Positions 34,223 through 46,921 are shown, numbered from the stretch's first letter. The stretch: DNA of 64,000 nucleotides from Argentina anserina (GCF_933775445.1 NC_065876.1:27032001-27096000); one strand, 5' to 3'. Numbers and translations: made by a program. Notes: a model not told the origin generated them from the letters alone.

Positions 34223-35145
34223 GGGGGGTGTATTCAATCTAGATTTCAAATGATTTTGTTTGAATTCTTATAATCTGTGGAGTCTTACTGAATTGCAGAA
34301 TCTATGGATTATTTAAACTCCATATGGATTTGAGAAGAATCTATTGTATTATATTTGAAAGATTTTAACAGATTGTACGATGATATGTTGGCAAAATTTA
34401 CTAGTTACTTACATCCTTATTAATTTTATACATCCATGTTAAGTAATAACAAACATCCCTATGTATTATTAGGGATTAATATTTCATTTTTTTACATAAT
34501 TCTAAGGTCACATGAGTTTGATTCAATTCTATAAACTTCCATAAGCATCAATAAAACAAAGATACAAGATCAATATCACAAATGTGCAACTATCTTGAAT
34601 GAGGATCAGAGATATAATAATAATTTTATAAACTTTCACCCAATTAACATTCAATAGTATTCTAAAATCTGAAATTTTATTATTATACAATTGATTTTTA
34701 ACAAAACAACTATTAGTACAATTATAAAAACAGCCATCATTTTTTTGCCTACAATAATTATACAAAATTATAAGAAAAACCCAGAAAAATTGATTTAAGC
34801 AATTAAAATAAAACACATGATTAAGAACATAAAATTTTTCGATCTTATTGAGAGAGAGAGAGAAAGAGAGAGTACATCAAAATCTCATGTCTAGATGCTT
34901 GATTTCTAACAAGCATGATATGATGTAAAAATACTTTAAAATCTTACAAAATCAACTAATAAATGAAATCATTCAAAATCAATCTATTTTTGAATACCGC
35001 CAGAATTCATAGGAGTTTTTGAAATCTTAATTGAATACCTTGATATTTCAATGGATTGTTTAAAATCTTAATTGAATACCACAAGATTTCAAAATATTCT
35101 TGAAATACAAAATAATCTTGTAGAATCCTAGTTGAATACACCCCC
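34223..35145. mobile_element. PIF/Harbinger-like MITE nested in Athila
   Basis: The tips GGGGGGTGTATTCAATCTAG and, inverted, GGGGGTGTATTCAACTAGGA are flanked by the 3-bp duplication TTA (34220-34222, 35146-35148), as in PIF/Harbinger. Sub-terminal motifs (AAATCTTAATTGAATACC) repeat along its right part. A (GA)n run lies near 34850. No transposase is present, so it is non-autonomous, although 0.9 kb is long for a MITE. Confidence 0.85.
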
Positions 35146-35689
35146 TTAATCATAATTTCAGAAGATATAAGCACATCATAGACTAGTTAAGGACCCTAAG
35201 ACTCAAACAAGACTAGAAACAATTTTTTTTTGTTTTTTTAATTAATTATTTTTGTTTTTAACTCAAAAGGCATACCTAAAAGACTCAAAATCACAAATCT
35301 AAACATAGACGCCAAAGATATCATATAAACCCCACCCCACACTTGAAATTTGCATTGTCCTCAATGTAAAACAAAACTAAAGCATGCAACACATCAAACA
35401 ATTATGAAGCAGAAGACATATGACATCACAAAACACACTAGACATGAAAAATAACAAAGGAGAAAGAATGAAGAATGCAAATCTGGAATCCAAGCTTCTC
35501 CATCAACATGGGTTGTCTCTCAAGTATCGCTAAGTTTAACGTCAGCAACTAGACAATATTTATAATCATTGCTCCACTAACACGGGATCGCAGAGATATA
35601 CTTCTTCCACATCTCTCATCGCTACAGGCTCATAAAACGGTTTGAGCCTATGTTTGATAATCCCTTGAAGCATTTCTCATTCATTGATA

Positions 35690-37451
35690 ATTTCACTGAA
35701 GGTGAGTGTAAGAAACAAAAATAATCGAGATCAATCGCAAATTGTTCACACAGCGGGGCCAGTTCCAATGGCAAAATGGCGCAAAGAGGAGGTATGTTAA
35801 AATTTATGAGTTTGTGATCAATTTTCTGTAATTGATATAGTTAAAACTTAATATTCTATATCTTCAATCTAGCTTGATCAGAATGGTGTTGAACCTAGCC
35901 CTATAGAGTGTTGTAGGAAGTTCCATGTTAATAAAGCAAAGGATGGTGGAGAAGAACATTGGAAAAGTCAGAAGGCTAAAAACATTTATGTATGTTATTA
36001 TACTTGATTATTAGATTTAGTATTAATATTGTGATTATTAATATATCAATTTTCAAACTCATACTTGAAGGATGATCTAACTAAAAAGAAGGATATGATG
36101 GAAGAGGTATTTGGTGAAGCTGGTGACTGGGAGATATATGAGACAGTCATTCTTGGACCTAGTCATGATCGCGTTCTTGGTTTAGGTACTGGGGTCAAAT
36201 ATAAAGAGAGTCATTTACCTAACCAGATGTGTAATAAGCCTGTATGTTTGGAACAACAAGAAGATTATCAAAGAGTGAAAGGCCAAGTTCAAACTTTGAC
36301 ATATAAAGTGGAGGATTTGAGTCAGTTGGTTAAAAGTTTGTTGTCTAATAGCTCTACCAATTCTAAATGTACAAGAAACTCACAGTCTGTGGTACGACCA
36401 TTTCTAGAATATTTTCCTATATTTTGTACCATGTATCTTACCAATTACACTATTATAGTTCTCACTTTTTTATATAGGATAATATTGCAACAGATGCAAG
36501 TGCACACCATGATGAATATGGTAGGGGTGAATATGATGCTAATGGAGGTGATGATGAATATGAATATGATGATGCAGATGGTGATGACTATGGTGATGGT
36601 GATGAATATGGTGATGAAGTTGGTGATAAAGATGGTGATGAAGATATATGGTGAGGAAGATACAAATTTGGGCATTTTACCATCATAATTAAAATGTAGT
36701 TGCTTAGTTACCTAAGATCAACAATGACTTATTTACCTTCATTTCTTCAGTTTGACTCTAGTTTTTAAAATTGTCTTGGACCTATATCAACTCTGTATCT
36801 TTTTCATACAGTTTAATTGCTACCCAGGTTTCTTTAATAGAAAGAATAATTTTCATTCTTCTATTTCTTACAATTTAAGTTAACATGTATGATTATATAT
36901 GAGAAAAAATATTTGCTGATAAATTTTGAATGAATAAAGCACAGTAGAAAAACAGTTCCGACGAACTTTTTCCTATTACTTGGCCCTCGGAAATGTTCGA
37001 TTTTTTTTCCGAGAGAAAATTATTAATTTCCAATGAAACTTGACCTTGAACAATATGTATTTTTTCTGACTCCAAACATTGTCAGTTTTGCTTAATCTTG
37101 TTGAAAATACTTTTTCCAACCACTAATGTTAGTCAGAAATATATTCTTAGGAAAATGTTTTTTGGACAAGCATCGAATTATTTCCAATGACTAGTTTCTA
37201 TCGGAAAAACTTTTTATCATCGCGAATTGACATTAATTTTTGACCATCGAAAATATATTTGCGACCAATTTTTGTTGTCAAAATAAGTCTTTTTCCGAGA
37301 GCTGGTCGAAAAATGACTATTTCTAACCAACATTTTTCCGACGACCACCGAGGGGACCTAGTTGTCGGAAAAAGGCTTTTCCGAGGGGAAAATTGGTTTT
37401 TTTTTTTTCAACTAAATGCCTCCCTTAGAAATGAGAGTTTTTGTTGTAGTG
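35690..37451 (+). mobile_element. CACTA (En/Spm) remnant nested in Athila
   Basis: The right end is TTTTTGTTGTAGTG at 37438-37451, the inverted CACTACAACAAAAA tip. Before it, sub-terminal repeats of the CCGACGACCACCGAGG and TTTTCCGAGGGG kind fill 36940-37410. A transposase-24-type gene lies at 35710-36654. The left CACTA tip is not visible, and the border with Athila at about 35690 is approximate. Confidence 0.82.
35710..36654 (+). pseudogene. CACTA-associated transposase_24-type protein, C-terminal exons
   Basis: Visible exons are about 35710-35790 (NRDQSQIVHTAGPVPMAKW), 35873-35989 (GVEPSPIECCRKFHVNKA), 36071-36391 (MMEEVFGEAGDWEIYETVIL, VLGLGTGVKY) and 36479-36654, an acidic tail of Asp, Glu, Gly and Tyr ending at TGA. 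GT and AG borders are present at each. The pattern of NxxNR, HTxG, VFG and GLGTG fits the transposase_24 family found beside CACTA transposases. The N-terminal part is missing, so the gene is a fragment. Confidence 0.7.
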
Positions 37452-38470
37452 ACAACACCAACCGCATAATCAGAAGCATCACACATTAATTCAAAAGGTA
37501 AGTTCCAATCAAGTGCATGTATGATGGGTGCGGTCGTCAGAAGCTCCTTGAGCTTGTTGAATGCCTTTAAGCACTCATATGTGAAGCTGAAGGCTACATA
37601 TTTATGGAGCAGTGCACATAATGGTCGGACTATCATGGAAAAGTCCTTGATAAACCTGCGATAAAATCCTGCATGTCTAAGAAAATATCTCACCTCCTTC
37701 ACAGTTGAAGGAGGAGGTAAAGTACGCACAATATCAACCTTAGTTTTATCAACCTCAATCCCCCTGGCAGATATTACTTGTCCCAAAAATATATCTTGTT
37801 CTACCATAAAATGATACTTTTTCCAATTCAAAACAAGGTTAGTCTCGACATAACGTTTCAAAACCATGGATAAATGATGCAAACACATGTCAATGGAATC
37901 AGCAAATACTCAAAAATCATCCATAAATACTTCAATGATTTTTTAAACCATGTCCGAAAACATACTCATCATGCATCGTTGAAACGTTGTAGGCGTGTTG
38001 CATAGGCCAAACGGCATCCGCCGGTAAGCAAAAGTGCCATAGGGGCATGTAAAAGTGGTCATCTACTGGTCATCCTTGTGTATGGTTATCTGGTTGTACC
38101 CTGAATAACAATCTAAAAACAATAATATGCATGACCTGCTAGCCTTTCTAACATCTGATCAATGAACAGTATGGAAAAGTGATTTTTGCGTGTGGTGGCA
38201 TTGAGCTTGCGGTAGTCAATACACACTCTCCATCATGTTTGCACACGTTGAGGTACCAACACGTTCTCATCATTCTTTACCACTGTGATTGCTGAACGTT
38301 TGGGAACTACCTGCACATGACAAACCCACTTGGTGTCAGAAATAACATAAATTATACCTGCATTGCGGAGTTTAATCACTTCTTTCTTAACAACTTCCAA
38401 CATGGGGGGGGGGGGGTTCAGTCGACGTTGAGCTTTTTTTGTTGGCTTAACTCCCTCCTCCAAATGGATC
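37452..38470 (-). pseudogene. Athila reverse transcriptase (broken)
   Basis: In minus-strand order: QRRLNPPPPMLEVVKKEVIK and LRNAGIIYVISDTKWVCHVQ open the RT domain (38233-38463). A damaged stretch follows with the catalytic FMDDF near 37930. Then come ILGQVISARGIEVDKTKVDI-like thumb sequence (here FLGQVISARGIEVDKTKV) and ELMCDASDYAVGV, the start of RNase H, where the CACTA end cuts it. Stops and frameshifts occur between the blocks. Confidence 0.82.
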
Positions 38471-38631
38471 CTGTGAGTACACAGAGTGGGACATATTCCC
38501 TTGATATATGTTGCTGTCCATTAAATTGCTTGCTTGTACTCCCTAAGAACAGTCAATAATTTCTCCTCTTGCAACTGTGAGAGCTTTGAATAAATTATGA
38601 CTGGTAAAGTTTCACCATCTCCGAGAAAAAT

Positions 38632-39400
38632 TTACTTCAACTGCTCAAGTAGAGGTTTGAGCTCTAACTCAGGTGCTTTCCGAATAGATGGAGCAAGCAC
38701 GTTAGTTGAAACTGGAAGAGGAATGAGTTTACGAGACATACCTGTCATATATGGCAAAGATTTAAATCCATCCTCCATTGCATAATACTCCTCCCCTATC
38801 TCAATGTCTTCAGCTAAAGCAATCTCAAATACAGGCTCAAATTCAACAGGTTGAGGAATTTCCTCAATAGATTGAACCGGTTGTGGTGAAACTTTCTTTT
38901 TATCAGTCATTTCGATGACTTTTTGCATATGATCCTCCTCTAATGAGTACTGAATGAACTCCTGCACAAAACTCTCCAAAACATCAATAGGACAACAAGA
39001 GTACATATCATCAGTATTTGGGTGCTTGAGGGATTCAAAGATGTTGAATTTGATCTTTTCTCCAGCTAAGTGAACCTTCATAACAATCAATTTTAGTGCG
39101 AGTTGTTCTTAAGAATGATCTACCAAGAATCAATGGTATCTCAGAGGGCACTTGTTCACCTTCCATCTCTAATACAAAGAAATCCGCTAGAAAAATAAAA
39201 TCACCAACCTGCACTAGCACATCTTCTATAATACCTCTAGGGTAACAATTAGATTGATCCGCAAGTTTAATGGTTATCCCAGTAGCCAAAAGTTCTCCCA
39301 TATTCATTATATCACACAACATATGACATTAAATTTATGGAAGCACCTAAATCAATAAGAGCACCAGCAAACATGTGATCACCAATAGTGCATGGAATAG
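38632..39400 (-). pseudogene. Athila protease and linker (broken)
   Basis: GALIDLGASINLMSY near 39340 carries the aspartic protease active site (Asp-Leu-Gly). LILGRSFLRTTRTKIDCYEG at about 39080-39160 is the usual C-terminal block. Frameshifts separate them. Downstream (38632-39090) is an acidic linker. Confidence 0.75.
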
Positions 39401-39440
39401 TGAAACGTCCCGAATCACCGAACTTTGGTGGTAACTTTCT

Positions 39441-41450
39441 TTATAGCACAGTGGACACCCTCTCACTCAAGGCAACTATTTCGGTTCCTTTGAATTTTCT
39501 CTTTGAAGTGCCCAAATCCTTGAGGAATTTTGCATACTGAGGAATTTGCTTGATCACATCCAACAATGGAATATTCACCCCAACCTTCTTGAAGACGTCT
39601 AGGATCTCCTTGTCTCTTTCCTCCTTCACTTGTTTATGTAACATGCTAGGAAAATGCACATTAGTGATAATCAAAGGTAAGGTTAAGAGACATATCATGG
39701 TTGGTTTCGGTGTTGACTCAATGTTTGTGCCAGGTGCATTCTCAACAGGTTGAGAGAATTCCTCAACGGATTGAGTTGGGGTGCCCAAACTGACTTTTGA
39801 TGGTTCCTCAGGCACAATCTGCTCTAATACAGGTTCTTTACACTTTTTTCTTGGCTTCTTGACCACTGAAGCTGCATCCACCACCTTCCCATTTTTCAAA
39901 ACCATTGCATTGACTTCATGATGACCCTTAGGATTAGGAAGAGTGTTGTTGGGAAGTCGTTCTTGGTTGACTTGTGCAAGAGTTTGTTGGATTTGGCTCA
40001 CTTGATGCTCTAACAAGTAAATTGACTTCCCTTGTTGCTCAGTGGTGGACTTGATCTCTTGTCGAAGAGCACTGCTTTCCTCTCTTTTCTTTTTGCTATC
40101 AAACATCATTTGTTGTATCATAACTTCCAAAATTAAAGTTCTTGTTGATGTCTGACCTGGAGCCTGTTGTTGTTGAGGCACACATCTTTGGCCAAATTGA
40201 TGCACATCCCCTACAGGTTGTCTTTGTTGGAATCCAGGTGGAGTAGTTGGAGGATTGAGCACATTATTGCTTCGGTAGCTACAGAAAGGATGATCTCTAT
40301 TCCCATGTTGGGTTGCCTATAAACAAAATTCACATCCTCCTCTTGGGTGTCTTCCTCAACTGCTCTGCACTTAGGACAATCTTATGGAAGGGAAGGTGGT
40401 TCTTAACTGAACAAATAGTACACACCACTTAAGATGCGGCAACGGTTGCTTTCTTATTCACCTTCATAGCACTAGCAATTAAGGCAATGTCATTCTCCAT
40501 GTAACTCAATCTCTTCTCTATGGCTACATCTATGGTAATAACATTCAAGGATCTTCTGCTGGCATCCATAGATCGGTCTTCGGACTGAAACTGTCTTGAA
40601 TTTTCTGCTTAATTCTCCACAATTTCCTTAGCTTCAGCTCCAGTCTGATTCCACCAATTTCCTCCACAAGCCGAGTCAATTTTTTGCTTGTTGAGTGAAT
40701 CAAGTCCTTCATAGAAGTACTCCATTTGAGTGTTGAGATCAAACTTGTGATGGGGGCAATGACGTAGTATACCCTTGAATTGACTCAATGCTTCATGTAA
40801 TTCATCTCCATCTCTCTGCCTGAATGTACTGATATGCTTCTTTAAATTCTTGGTGCGAGAGGCTGAATAGAATTCCTTCATGAATGCAGCACACATATTG
40901 TCCCATGAGTTAATAGATTGGGAAGCTAGTGAAAAATACCATGTCTTTGCTTGCTCTTTCAAGGAAAAAGAAAAAAGAATAAGTTTCATAACATTCTCAT
41001 CCACCGTTGTTGACTTCTGTATTCTGCACAGTGTTGTAAACTCATTAAGATGGTCTTGTGGATCTTCAGAATGAGTACCTCTAAAGTGTGGTAGATTCGA
41101 AATCAGAGATGAGGGAATTGAGTAAGCCCCCAAATTTTCTGGTAGCAGAACTGGTGAATCTGTTGCACCTGTGCCCGGAATAAAAGACTCCTTAAGTTTC
41201 GCAGCCATTGGTCTGGTGATGGTGGAGGCGTTGGAACACGTTGCTCTTCCTCAAACTTAGGCTTTGAATTAGAATGGTGTTTAGGCGCAGAATCCTCACC
41301 AACACTGTCACTCGTATTCAGCTGTAGTCTTTGTTGTTTCCTGTTTAGCTTTGCTGCTTTCTCAATCTCTGCATCAAATAACAGTGGTTCAGAACTTGTA
41401 AAATGTCGAGTATGCATACAAAAAGATCCTGCATACAGTAAATAATGCAA
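39441..41450 (-). pseudogene. Athila gag (broken)
   Basis: The capsid-type domain is at 40609-41208: FRGTHSEDPQDHLNEFTTLC, LILFSFSLKEQAKTWYFSLA and DNMCAAFMKEFYSASRTKNL. After frame breaks, the C-terminal part (39441-40262) has a coiled-coil stretch and then KEILDVFKKVGVNIPLLDVI and QIPQYAKFLKDLGTSKRKFK, a conserved Athila block leading into the protease. Confidence 0.82.
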
Positions 41451-41545
41451 GACTCAAAAGTAAAATAAAGTAAATAAAGAAAAACTAAAAAAAACACTTT
41501 TAAGACTTAGAATTAAACAATCCCCGCCAACACGGCGCCAAAATT

Positions 41546-42652
41546 TGATAGGCGAAAAAACACCTATAAAGATACCCTATTATCAAATCAATTATATCAT
41601 TGTAGTAAACGGAAAATATGGGTCATTACCCGCAGAGGATTGGTGAAACTAAGATTTCAAAACACAAACAAACGCGTAAACCAGAAATTTGGCAGACTCA
41701 ATCTAGGATCGGAAACCTAATTAATTAGTTAATCAAGACTCAACTAAAAATTACGAAATTAAATAGACACTAATTAGACACAGTTGCAGACTTCATTTTT
41801 CTTGTGGAGGCTTGATGAGATTTTAGCACCTTGAGGAGATGTGGGTTGTAGCTTGAGGAGATTGAAGGTGACTTTGCTTCGGCTCTCCCTGTCCGTCTTC
41901 TCCTATTTCTCCTCTTCTTTTCTCTATTTTTTCTTCCCCTCTCCCTCTCTTTCCCTTGGTTGGTTGTGGAAAAATGGTGTGTATGGAGATGGTGGTGATG
42001 GAGGTTTTTATAGAGGAGAATGGTGGTGAAAAAAGTAGAGAAAAATGAGAGATAATGGTGTAGTAAGTGGGGTGCTTGGTTATGAATAAGTGGGTGATAA
42101 AGGAGGAAGTAGGTGATCATGGAAGGAAGTGGGTGATCATGGAGGAAGTTGGTGATCATGGAAGGAAGTGAGTGATCATGGAAGAAGTAGGTGATGGCTA
42201 GGTAATGATGGACATAGAGGTGATGATTACACCCAAAATCAAATCAGATTTTTGCATAATATAGGTGTGGATTTTTGGACAATGGGGAGCCATGATTTTG
42301 TGAGAAATAGAGAAAAATGGTGTAGTTGAATCTCAACTAAAAAGATGGAATCTAGTTATGATAAAACAATGTGTTGCTCCTTCCTTACTTCTCCATAAAA
42401 TTAGCCCGAAAATACATGGCACCACCAAAAGTAGTGGTACTCGGAAAATTGCCGGAATTTCATATTTTTATCTTCTTATCAAGATATTCGAGTTAGGAAT
42501 TGGATTTCCCTATCTGTTTTCTCTCTTCTTCTTTATTTCACTTCAAAGTACCTAAAAACAAATAAAATTAATTAAAATATAAAAAAATTACAAAATAACT
42601 AAGTAAAAAGAATAATTAACACAATGAAAGTCACATAAATATGTAACTATCA
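41546..42652 (-). repeat. Athila 5' LTR (1107 bp)
   Basis: TGATAGGCG...ACTATCA ends. Its centre includes a 20-bp tandem repeat at about 42095-42190 (GGAAGGAAGTGGGTGATCAT and variants, about five copies) that the other LTR lacks. Confidence 0.9.
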
Positions 42653-42657
42653 CTTCA

Positions 42658-42710
42658 TGGGCTACATGCAACATCAGAATCTCATTGATGAAGGTCTCGT
42701 TCTCTTAAAG
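42658..42710 (+). pseudogene. UGT pseudogene exon 1, 3' end
   Basis: It continues as GYMQHQNLIDEGLVLL. One C is missing compared with GTTCCTCTTAAAG in the intact gene, shifting the frame before the donor at 42711. Confidence 0.88.
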
Positions 42711-43112
42711 GTACAGACATATATATATTCATCTAAAATGTTGTAAATCCAACTAGCTACTGCCACGTACTTCTCTTATTTCGTTATCAACCTGCTTTAT
42801 AAATAATTATAAAGGTTCAAAACTCACACATTTTCGGTTTGACATACGTTCTGTTTTTTTATTAATCATAGATCAGAGCCATAACTCACAAGCTAATATT
42901 GTTGTAGGAAATATAGAATTGGTCTACTCATTTCATTGATACTCCGCTTTATATATGAGTCAGAATTACAATAGAAGTAAATGGTAATTACAATGATAAT
43001 TAAGACTACATAATTGTTTATTGACCCGTTACATCCATTGATTATAAACGTCATTAACTCATTCCTTTATTTGTTTTAACGAATGCACACTAATGGTGTT
43101 TTTCCTTCAACA

Positions 43113-44250
43113 CTCCCCCTTGTGCCGATTAAAGATAAAATAGTGTATAGAGTGTTGTCTCATTAAAACCTTTGTCAAGTAACAAAAGCCCAATGGAAGA
43201 AAATAAAACCTTGGTCGAAGGGGGAAAAACACAACACACCTATTACATTTGAGATTAACATATATGTGCTAGATTTTTCCTGATGTCTGCACCTCTCTCT
43301 GATCTTTACATTAATCATGGGAGCTTTGATAACTTTTGCATATTTACTTTAAGCATATCTGGCGACGACGTGGATAATGTTCATTCTCACCATGTCGTTT
43401 TCTCTTTTTTGTATAGGGATTAAATATGTCTAAACTTTTAAGTATTATTGTTACGTGGGCGCAGAGCTATACAACGAATGAGAGGTCGAGTCTTGTATAT
43501 TGTGTTTAAGTGCAATAATGCGTCTTTGCACTTGTATAAAAAATTTAATTCTCAACATTTATTCGTCATCTTCCATTTAGATGAAAACGGATCTATCTTT
43601 AAAGACATCGACTGATCATGGGAGTTATATGAGTCTCACTTTTAACCTTTAGAGTTCTTGAAGCCGACTGATGGTTAATCATCAATATTACAGTCCTTTA
43701 GATCCATTTTGAGACTGTGTCTTCCCAATGATCTTTTTCATTCCCGACTTAGGATTTGCAATGGCGACATCTTTTTAGTTCATCAAAAGACTGTGCAAAT
43801 CTATATTGAATACGCAGTGACATAATTCATTTGATCCCTATTCAAAATCAAGTATTTTACTTCGTGAACGCTTCAATTCTTTATGTAACACTACGTGGGA
43901 TCTAGAACCATTTCTTGGGTGGATAAAATTTGTTTTATGAGTTTTATGTATATCTCCTAATTTTGATCCCCATAGAGATATCTTATTACAACATTCGTAA
44001 GCTGCATTTATCAGTTTTTCAGAAACTGCTAAACTGATAAAGTAGTAGAGTGCAATGACATCCATTACGAGAATATCTCATTGTGGTCCATTCAATGTTC
44101 TAAATATCCCGATATATCTTCGATATATCCTCGATATATTCTTGATATTAAGAAAACGATGCGATAAGTTACTTATCAGTCTATTATATCGATCAACCCG
44201 AAAAATCAAGTCAAATGACGATATATCGGGTCAAACCGAGTTTGAAAGGT
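43113..44250. other. Internal noncoding part of the small-LTR element, left
   Basis: No domain on either strand. The end (44100-44240) has repeated CGATATAT motifs just before the truncated chromovirus LTR begins. Confidence 0.5.
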
Positions 44251-46308
44251 TACTGTTCAAGGGGTACTGTTCATCCCGAAAAAAAATCCAAAAATTTCTC
44301 TCCCGAGTAGCCGACTTTGGGCCGCCGGATCTCCGCCGTCCGCCACCATAGAGCGGCGCACCGGTCACGTTTGAAAGGTTGCTGCAACCCTTGTCAATTG
44401 GTGGTAGCGCCACCCGCCATCTCGCCGTCGTTTAGGAGCGGTGAAGCCCGGAAGTTCTCTCGAAAAAGCATATTTCGCCGAACTTCAACTCGTCGGATCT
44501 CCCTCCTCCGGCAACCAATCGGTACGATTCTTGTTTCATTTTGAAGGTCTCCATCCATACTACAATCGTTGTGTGCTAAGAGAATCGAAGAAAAGAAATT
44601 CAAGGTTTTTAAATTGGGGCTTTTCGGTTCTTGTTAAATTGAAGTATTTAGGCTCAGAATTAGAATTTGTGGTAAACTAGGAAATTGTTAGGAATGTCAT
44701 TTCGATTGTGGTGGTGAAATTTGGTGATCATTGGTGGTGGTCGGTCAACAGTGACGCCTCATGAATAGTACTTAAATAGTGTTTTATAAACATGTTCTAT
44801 AACAGTAAATGTGAACAGTGTTTTAGTAAACAGTACTACGAACAGTTTCACGGTAAAATAGTAACTATGAACAATGTCATGATAAAAACAATTACTGGGA
44901 ACAGTATTTTTAGTAAAAACAATACATTGGAACAGTGATTAGTACACATGAACAGTGTTCTGTGAACAATGTTTATGAACAGCATTTAGCTGTAATGAAA
45001 TCGTCACCTGATATTTTACGTATAATTTTCTAAGCATTTATCATGCTATTAGGTGACTGACGAAACGAGTGAGGAAATTACTTTTAGTGTCGTGGAAGTT
45101 GCACGCAGGAAAGAAGGTGACTAAAATCTCACTTTATTACGAATCTACCCTTGCAGGGATTCAAGATTATGCAAAAGTTTAAAGAATGAAATATGACATG
45201 TATTTGATATAGTAGAATATATATATTTGTATTAATGGTAATAAGTACATATATATAGTTTGCTATATTAATTACTGTCATGATTTCGTTGTGAATATAT
45301 TCATTTTGATGATGAGATTATATATTGAGCATGTTGATTTAATTGTACAATATGAGGCGATGATTATTGTATGTGGTTTTAACATGGAGTTTGTTAAAAC
45401 GTTTGGTCTTCGGACGTGATTTGATGTCTTCGGATGAGTTTTGTCTTCGGACCTGATTGATGTCTTCGGACGAGTTTTTGTGTTCGGACGTGTTGATGTC
45501 TTCGGACGTTTTTATGTCTTCGGACCAGTCTTCGGACGTGTTTGGCATGTCGGAACCTAGCCTTTGGCCGGGCGAAAGTTACGATACAGTTAGAGCTCTA
45601 GTCTGTATGTCGGAGTACTGCATGTGAGGTAACATATGGGTTATCGGCTCATGAGTACTCATATTTTTGGATGTTGGGTAGCAGGAGGTTGCCCAATGTC
45701 GGTGGTGTACTACATGAGGGGTAACAGAGGTGTACCAGCGCTCATGAGTACCCGTGTCATAAATACATTTGGGTAAACATAGGGGTTGCCCAATTTATCA
45801 TGAGCACTTTCATTTTCATATTTTTGGACAACCAGATGGGTCGTCCATTGACTCATGAGTGCATTTATATTTGTTGTTGATTGTGGATTTTTCGTATATA
45901 TTGATATGCGAGTTATATTTTTATTTTATTCATACGAGCTGCAAAGCTTACCGTGTTTGTGTTTACAATCCCGGTGCACCTATTCGATTGTGTATGGAAT
46001 AACTCTGCATGTGTGGATCAGCGGAAATCGACGGATCACTCAAAGGGCTTGAAGTTATTCATTTCCAGCTTGCAGTGAGGACTTTGTGTGGATTCTTTGT
46101 GAGGATTTAGTGAGGATTATACATTTCCATTTGTTATAATGTTGAATTATAAATTTGGTTTGTAATAATCGGTTTGACTAAGTTGTATTTTGAACTCAGA
46201 GATGATTCGCTGTGACATTTAAATGATTTCGATTCATTGAGATTGTTTTAGTGTTTTTCATGACTTCGAAATTACGAGTTTCACACTCAAAATTTTAGGG
46301 TCGTGACA
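44251..46308 (+). repeat. 5' LTR (truncated) of the nested chromovirus-type element
   Basis: Homologous to the right LTR from TACTGTTCAAGGG on. It includes many GAACAGT motifs (44760-45000) and an array of about eight GTCTTCGGACG units (45406-45545). Confidence 0.9.
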
Positions 46309-46513
46309 GTTGGTATCAGAGCCTAAGTGTGTATTTTGCGATTATCAATATCATCTGGGAGCGATGACCCGACTGCAGCGGGCCCCCATCACATGCTCCT
46401 CGGTATTGATATGTCGCCAGGTACGCGAGAGTGTTAGGAGCCATACCTTATGGTTTGGTCCTCAAGGGAGTATTGTGACGATACTTTGATGATTCACCTT
46501 TTTCTGAAATCGC

Positions 46514-46753
46514 ATGATAAGATATTTTGGATCTATTTTTTTCAGATTCAAGACTGCACCTGTATTGACTAAGTGTTTCAAGGTGATGAATTTGGAAAAG
46601 GGTCATGGACAGGGCCGAGGATGGGCGAGAGGTGGAGGCCGAGGTAGGACTGCATGCCGAGTCCGCAATGTGGTGAACCTTTGCGAGGAGGCCGCACCAC
46701 GGGAAGAACAGGTTGGTTCCGCTGCTGTCGTTAGAGACAATAGTCGTGTGTAA
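46514..46753 (+). pseudogene. gag N-terminal remnant
   Basis: GHGQGRGWARGGGRGRTACR and EEAAPREEQVGSAAVVRDN match the gag start of the element at 24623-28355, with the repeat block present once. A stop follows RV, and the frame resumes as KLIKDIS. Confidence 0.7.
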
Positions 46754-46921
46754 AAGTTGATCAAGGACATTAGTGGTCTGTCAGTGCCGTCATTTCATGA
46801 GGCCTGGATCATATGGTAGCGGATCACTGGATCAAGAGCATTGGGACCTACTTTGAGATGATTGAGTGCTCTGAGATAGAGAAGAAGAGGATATCCACAT
46901 TCGTTTATTGATAGTTCGGTA

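Larger units (their letters stand above)
31976..42652 (-). mobile_element. Athila-type Ty3/gypsy retrotransposon inside UGT exon 1
   Basis: LTRs 31976-32930 and 41546-42652 have TGAYAGGCG...ACTATCA ends. A perfect CTTCA target duplication (31971-31975, 42653-42657) lies in UGT coding sequence. Next to the right LTR, the minus strand reads TTTTGGCGCCGTGTTGGCGG, a TGGCGCC-type primer-binding site typical of Athila/Tat. The gag, protease and RT remnants are minus-strand. RNase H and integrase are absent; a CACTA remnant sits where they should be, and a MITE lies in the long 3' noncoding part. Confidence 0.93.

Noticed and set aside
36445..36675. Minus-strand Ile/Thr-rich frame
   Set aside because: It is the reverse of the GAT-rich repeat that encodes the acidic tail of the CACTA protein.
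36480..36688. Met-rich reading of the plus strand (MNMMMQMVMTMVMVMN)
   Set aside because: It is a frame shadow; with the upstream intron removed, the proper frame gives the Asp/Glu-rich tail.
42095..42190. CRISPR-like spaced repeat
   Set aside because: It is a direct tandem minisatellite in an LTR of a plant element, with no unique spacers.
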